Below are positions 60,122-64,000 of a stretch of DNA of 64,000 nt, piece after piece. Both the position numbers and the translations under genes were made by a program. Numbering within the stretch: the first letter of the stretch is position 1; every line of letters starts with the position of its first letter. The notes beneath the pieces were generated by a model that made no database searches, was not told the origin of the DNA, and saw only the letters and a program-made list of their open reading frames with translations. The DNA comes from Cellvibrio zantedeschiae (lineage in GTDB: Bacteria; Pseudomonadota; Gammaproteobacteria; Pseudomonadales; Cellvibrionaceae): contig NZ_BMYZ01000002.1 in NCBI RefSeq assembly GCF_014652535.1, positions 496,001-560,000 of the forward strand. Direction: 5' to 3'.

Positions 60122-60781
60122 GTGGATAAAGAATTGTCAGGCACAATTAAACAATGGAATGACCAAAAAGGATTTGGATTTATTGCAGCAGACTCGCCTA
60201 GCGACGTTTTTTTTCATATTAGTGCATTGCGCGGGGATCGTCGGCCGCAAATAGGAGATGAAATCTTTTATGTTCCAACGAAAGATGAAAAAGGGCGCCT
60301 GATTGCATCTCGCATTAGGTATGTTGATATTAAAAGTAATATGAATAAGAGCTCAAAATCCAACGCGATTGGTAATTCAGGTAATCAAAGAAATGTCGTC
60401 TTTAAAAATATTAAAATTAAAGTTTTTATATTTGCCCTTTTGTTAGCGCCTGTAGTAATTGGTATAGCAGCAGTTTGGATTCATAAAAATTTTCCTTGGG
60501 CTGCATATCTATATTTTTCAATGAGTCTATTTAGCTTTTACTTGTATTGGAACGATAAGCGGCATGCCGAAATCGATGCTCGGCGCATTTCTGAAGCTAG
60601 ATTACATTTTTTTGAGTTGGTAGGCGGTTGGCCGGGTGCCTTGATTGCGCAACAGGTATTCCGTCATAAGACTAGAAAGCTATCGTATCAGTTTATTTTT
60701 TGGTTGATTGTCATTCTTCATGAGCTATTTTGGTTGGACCAAGTTTTAGTCGCGGGAAAAGTTTTTGGGGCTATTAGCTGA
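60122..60781 (+). CDS. Cold-shock-domain plus DUF1294 membrane protein
   Basis: 219 residues from the GTG at 60122, because GGAG lies 7 nt upstream; the ATG at 60101 has none. N-terminal cold-shock domain (LSGTIKQWNDQKGFGFIAADSPSDVFFHISAL, with both RNP-like motifs), linker, then DUF1294 with three or four helices (FFELVGGWPGALIAQQVFRHKTRKLSYQ). Probably senses or binds nucleic acid near the membrane; known only as a domain pair. Confidence 0.82.
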   Translation: MDKELSGTIKQWNDQKGFGFIAADSPSDVFFHISALRGDRRPQIGDEIFYVPTKDEKGRLIASRIRYVDIKSNMNKSSKSNAIGNSGNQRNVVFKNIKIKVFIFALLLAPVVIGIAAVWIHKNFPWAAYLYFSMSLFSFYLYWNDKRHAEIDARRISEARLHFFELVGGWPGALIAQQVFRHKTRKLSYQFIFWLIVILHELFWLDQVLVAGKVFGAIS

Positions 60782-60905
60782 GCCCCATCCAATCTATATT
60801 AAATTTTCTGCGTTCGAATCGCACTCATCATTTTTAAGCGAGCATGTGATTCGTAATTCTCCCAAATTTCCTCCTGCTTACAAATCGATAGTCCCGCGGT
60901 CGCGT

Positions 60906-60941
60906 ACACTTAAAGTGTCCGCGGTCACAGTTGCGGACACT
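60906..60941. promoter_or_regulatory. Inverted repeats, candidate enhancer-binding site
   Basis: ACACTTAAAGTGT palindrome (60906-60918) overlaps AGTGTCCGC (60914-60922) / GCGGACACT (60933-60941), perfect 9-bp arms with a 10-bp spacer. Lies 53 bp before a sigma54 promoter, the usual upstream place of a bEBP site. Confidence 0.65.
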
Positions 60942-60993
60942 CTTCAAGAAAAATTATTTCTCTAAAAACAACAAGTTATAAAAATAAAAAAGA

Positions 60994-61009
60994 TGGCACA
61001 GGCTGTGCA
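60994..61009 (+). promoter_or_regulatory. Putative sigma54 (-24/-12) promoter of the MFP-ABC operon
   Basis: TGGCACAGGCTGTGCA: the GG and GC pairs are exactly 12 bp apart, as in the consensus TGGCACG-N4-TTGCW, with 13 of 16 specified or free positions satisfied. A start site near 61021 would leave about 38 nt before the ATG at 61059. Confidence 0.7.
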
Positions 61010-61058
61010 AAAGCTATAGCAATACTGAAATTGCTTAAACGGCTTGAGGTTTACGGAA

Positions 61059-62324
61059 ATGATTAAAGGTACTGAACAGCAAGATATCCCGCTGGTTAGC
61101 AAAGCAAAAAAATCAACTATGCGCATTACTGCTATCTCTGCAGCTGTGCTATCGATATTTGGTGCTGCGGTGTGGTTTTACGCCGATGGGCCCAATGCAT
61201 CTCTGGTAATGGAAAAAGATCAAGTACAAATTGCCAGCGTAAGCCGAGGTGATCTTGTGCGCGATTTGGCAGTGCAGGGCAAAGTGGTTGCAGCAAATGC
61301 GCCCACACTTTTTAGCCAAGCTGAAGGCCAAATCCGGTTTATTAAGCAACCTGGCGAAGCAGTGAATATGGGTGACTTAATTGCGTTGGTAGAAAGCCCC
61401 ACGTTAAAAAATGAGGTTGCTCAGCAGCAAGCACTTTTGTCGTCAATGAAATCGGAAATGGAACGTTCACAATTGAATGCACGTGAACAACAATTGGATA
61501 TGGAGCAATTGCGTAATAGCGCGCAAGTTAATTTGCAAGCTGCAAAACGCAATTTGGCCCGCGCAGAACAATCCATTGCTATAGGTGTGATTCGTAAAGT
61601 GGATTTTGAAATAGCACGTGATGCTATGGAAAAAGCAGAAATGGAGTTTATTCATGCACAACATAAAGTGGCTCTCGCATCCGACAAATTAAAATTCGAG
61701 CAGCGAGCCAGCGAACAATCCTTGGCTCGCCAAACCTTGGCCGTTGAAGAATTGGAGCGCAAGCTTGCCAGTTTGCAAATTAAAGCACCCGTAACAGGGC
61801 AAGTAGGGAATTGGTTAGCAGGCCAAGAGAGCCGAGTGGCAGAAGGTAGTGGCTTGTTAACGGTAATCGACCTTGGTCAATATGAAGCTGAAATTTATAT
61901 TCCAGAAAATTATGCCGCTGAGTTATCACCAGGGCTTGCAGTAGAGATTAGCTATAACGGTGAAAAACTACCGGGCACACTCAATCATGTTGCTCCGGAA
62001 GTAAAAGAAGGCAGTGTTAGCGCCCGCGTCCGTTTCAATCAGAATGATGCCAAAAGCTTGCGTCAAAACCAACGGTTATCAGCACGTATTTTATTTGAAG
62101 AAAAGCGCAACGTCTTGCGTGTAGCCCGTGGTGATTTTGTCAGTTCTGGTGGAGGGCATAGTTTGTATAAAGTTGAACAAAACCTGGCGGTGCGTGTACC
62201 GGTTGAGCTTGGCGCTTTATCTGTGCAATGGGTGGAATTGGTAAAAGGTGTTAAAGAAGGCGACCGAATTGTTATTTCCAACGTGCAAGCCTTTAAAAAT
62301 GTCGAACGTGTACGTTTGAATTAA
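61059..62324 (+). CDS. Membrane fusion protein, HlyD/MacA-like
   Basis: 421 residues from the ATG at 61059. One membrane helix (about 22-42), then a lipoyl-like half (QGKVVAANAPTLFSQAEGQIRFI), a long coiled coil (about 105-235, many Gln, Glu, Leu heptads), and beta-barrel segments (LQIKAPVTGQVGNWL; ISYNGEKLPGTLNHVAPEVKEGSVSARVRF). Links an inner-membrane ABC exporter to an outer-membrane channel. First gene of the operon. Confidence 0.87.
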   Translation: MIKGTEQQDIPLVSKAKKSTMRITAISAAVLSIFGAAVWFYADGPNASLVMEKDQVQIASVSRGDLVRDLAVQGKVVAANAPTLFSQAEGQIRFIKQPGEAVNMGDLIALVESPTLKNEVAQQQALLSSMKSEMERSQLNAREQQLDMEQLRNSAQVNLQAAKRNLARAEQSIAIGVIRKVDFEIARDAMEKAEMEFIHAQHKVALASDKLKFEQRASEQSLARQTLAVEELERKLASLQIKAPVTGQVGNWLAGQESRVAEGSGLLTVIDLGQYEAEIYIPENYAAELSPGLAVEISYNGEKLPGTLNHVAPEVKEGSVSARVRFNQNDAKSLRQNQRLSARILFEEKRNVLRVARGDFVSSGGGHSLYKVEQNLAVRVPVELGALSVQWVELVKGVKEGDRIVISNVQAFKNVERVRLN

Positions 62325-62356
62325 ATTATTTTGTATTTTTTAAGAAGGAATCAAAC

Positions 62357-63055
62357 ATGATTAATATCCTCAACTTAAGTAAATCTTATCGCACAGAGCT
62401 TATTGAAACTCACGCGTTAAAAAATATTAGCCTGCAAGTCAGTGAGGGTGAATTTGTTGCGCTCACAGGTCCATCGGGTTCAGGAAAATCAACTTTGTTG
62501 AATGTGCTGGGGACTTTGGAAAATTTTGATCAAGGCGATTATCTGCTTGATGGAAAATCCTTAAAGGGGCTTTCTGATACCGACCTTTCGAAGATTCGCA
62601 ATGAGAAAATTGGTTTTATTTTCCAGGGCTTTAATTTGATTAAAGACTACAGCATCAGTGACAACATTGAATTACCACTTCGCTATCGCGGATTTTCGGC
62701 TGCAGAGCGCAAGCGCCGTGTTGAGAGGGTTCTGGATTTAGTCGGTTTGGCTGCGCGCAGGGATTATTACCCATCACAACTTTCGGGCGGACAACAGCAA
62801 CGTGTTGCTATAGCACGCGCGATTGCGGGTGAGCCGCGCATTCTGCTAGCGGACGAACCAACCGGTAATCTGGATTCGCTAATGGCGCGTCAGGTGATGG
62901 AGCTGCTGGCAGAAATTAATAAGCAGGGTTGCACGATTTTAATGGTGACCCATGATCCGGATCAGGCTCGCCGTGCAGATCGACAAGTACAAATAATCGA
63001 TGGCCATTTGAGTGATTCGGTTATGTATGAACCACTTTCCCAAGCAATTGCCTAG
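62357..63055 (+). CDS. ABC transporter ATP-binding protein, MacB/LolD type
   Basis: 232 residues. Walker [10 protein letters not shown] (38-46), signature [14 protein letters not shown], Walker [14 protein letters not shown], and HD switch THDP. The MacB/LolD group works with FtsX-type permeases. Start ATG at 62357 with GAAGGA. Part of the operon 61059-64000. Confidence 0.93.
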   Translation: MINILNLSKSYRTELIETHALKNISLQVSEGEFVALTGPSGSGKSTLLNVLGTLENFDQGDYLLDGKSLKGLSDTDLSKIRNEKIGFIFQGFNLIKDYSISDNIELPLRYRGFSAAERKRRVERVLDLVGLAARRDYYPSQLSGGQQQRVAIARAIAGEPRILLADEPTGNLDSLMARQVMELLAEINKQGCTILMVTHDPDQARRADRQVQIIDGHLSDSVMYEPLSQAIA

Positions 63056-63061
63056 GAGATT

Positions 63062-64000
63062 ATGATGGAACAATTTATTCACTATTTATCTTCTGCATGG
63101 GTAAGTATTAAGCGCGCTCCTTTGCCTTATGCCTTGACTATTTTGATTATGGGTTTAGGGCTTGGTGTGTTTTTTAGTAATGCGACTTTTTATTACTGGG
63201 TTAACCATGATCCTTTGAAACATAAGAGCGATAAATTATTTTTTCCGCGCATTGCCAGCATGCCTAATGAATGCCATGGCTGTGAACCACCGCCGGTGCT
63301 GAGTTATGCTGACATTAAAAAGCTAAGCGGTAGCAATATCCCCAGCGCGAGCGCCGCTATGTTTTCGGCACTCGGTTACGCCAAAACAGATGAGCGCAGT
63401 TCAGCAGGTTCTGCAACTATACGTTTTACGCAAAAAGATTTTTTTAAATTGTTTGATGTGCCCATATTGCACGGACAGGTTTGGCCAGACAATAACGCGC
63501 GCATGGAGGCCATTTTAAGCAAAGCTTTTGCAGAAAAATTGTTTGGTAATAATGATGTAGTAGGCAAAAGTTTTTTGCTGGATGATCGTGTATATACAGT
63601 GTCTGCTGTTTTGGATAAATGGGATATGTGGCCAAAACTTTACGACGTGAATGTGGGTGGCTACCGCGAACCTGTCGAAGATATCTATTTACCACTCGAG
63701 CTTTCGTATGACCTGAATTATCACTCCAAAGGCAATACGCGCACTTACGAACCTATTAATCCGAGTAAGTATGCAACTGAGGGCCGCGAAAAAGCGTTTC
63801 ATCGATTGCAATTCTGGGTGCAACTGGATTCGCCTGAACAAAAAAATAACTATCTGGCGTTTATGCATAATTTGGTTTTAGACGAAAAGAAAGCTGGCAG
63901 GCACCCCAATGTGGATACCAGCGTGTTGCATCCTATGTCTGAAATTATGAGTGCATTTCACATTCAGGATACGGAAGTGAAAGCCTTTGCCTTGGTTACT
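63062..64000 (+). CDS. Partial FtsX/MacB-type ABC permease
   Basis: 313 codons from the ATG at 63062 (an ATG at 63065 follows) with TAGGAG upstream; continues past the window. One membrane helix (about residues 23-45) followed by a periplasmic domain of MacB_PCD type (KIFFPRIAS-like, then FTQKDFFKLFDVPILHGQVW, LSKAFAEKLFGNNDVVGKSFLLDDRVYTVSAVL). A CHGC motif near residue 75 is unusual. The last permease helices lie off the edge. Confidence 0.85.
   Translation, partial: MMEQFIHYLSSAWVSIKRAPLPYALTILIMGLGLGVFFSNATFYYWVNHDPLKHKSDKLFFPRIASMPNECHGCEPPPVLSYADIKKLSGSNIPSASAAMFSALGYAKTDERSSAGSATIRFTQKDFFKLFDVPILHGQVWPDNNARMEAILSKAFAEKLFGNNDVVGKSFLLDDRVYTVSAVLDKWDMWPKLYDVNVGGYREPVEDIYLPLELSYDLNYHSKGNTRTYEPINPSKYATEGREKAFHRLQFWVQLDSPEQKNNYLAFMHNLVLDEKKAGRHPNVDTSVLHPMSEIMSAFHIQDTEVKAFALVT

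Overview
The window looks like a gammaproteobacterial chromosome of the Cellvibrio/Cellvibrionaceae type carrying the end of an integrative conjugative element (ICE). Evidence for the host is the core gene content and order on the right: ychF, pth, rplY, prs, tRNA-Gln, ispE, lolB, then hemA, prfA, prmC and a moeB-like gene. Genus-level placement is inference from remembered gene order, not a search.

Positions 1 to about 20,113 are the ICE, with every gene on the minus strand. Reading in transcription order from the tRNA-Met at 20,114-20,190: ParA, ParB, a DUF2857 protein, an STY4528-type replication protein, a TIGR03761 protein, a DUF3158-position protein, a membrane protein with an EF-hand-like loop, an isolated TraI_2_C domain protein, a ParB/KorB-like regulator, a small membrane protein, a three-domain DnaT-like protein, SSB, topoisomerase III, PilL, CsrA, an orphan, TraT and several unknowns. 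This is the PFGI-1/SPI-7 class layout, and the 3' end of the tRNA-Met gene is the likely attachment site. Close to palindrome-rich control DNA are a three-unit 58-bp tandem repeat (15,499-15,650) and two copies of a CGTGTCACGTGACACG operator.

The most interesting part is positions 150-3,700. Four consecutive small genes (an unidentified one, DUF3577, an unidentified one, and an ArdB/KlcA antirestriction protein) each have their own sigma70-like promoter followed by a 160-195 nt leader. The leaders share a helix-by-helix architecture. Helices are kept by compensatory and G-U changes, and in three copies the last helix hides the Shine-Dalgarno sequence. This looks like a repeated cis-acting RNA that controls a set of ICE genes. 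A separate, densely hairpinned, gene-free stretch lies at 590-900.

From 20,382 to the end is chromosome: aroA and a thioesterase; a membrane/TPR pair; yegD; an MFS exporter; a RES/Xre toxin-antitoxin pair with a 12-bp inverted repeat operator; a LytTR membrane regulator divergent from a DUF5916 outer-membrane protein; cytochrome b561; a membrane AraC regulator; a serine hydrolase lipoprotein; a LysR regulator divergent from an ABM/DJ-1 pair; two KefB/C-like antiporters; a Ntn hydrolase; ychF; a glycosyltransferase with a C-terminal NPCBM-like domain plus an acyltransferase; the core operons listed above; a DUF898-M48 protease-DUF898 cluster; a cold-shock-domain/DUF1294 protein; and a MacA/MacB-like efflux operon cut by the window end. 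That last operon has a well-spaced sigma54 promoter and upstream inverted repeats.
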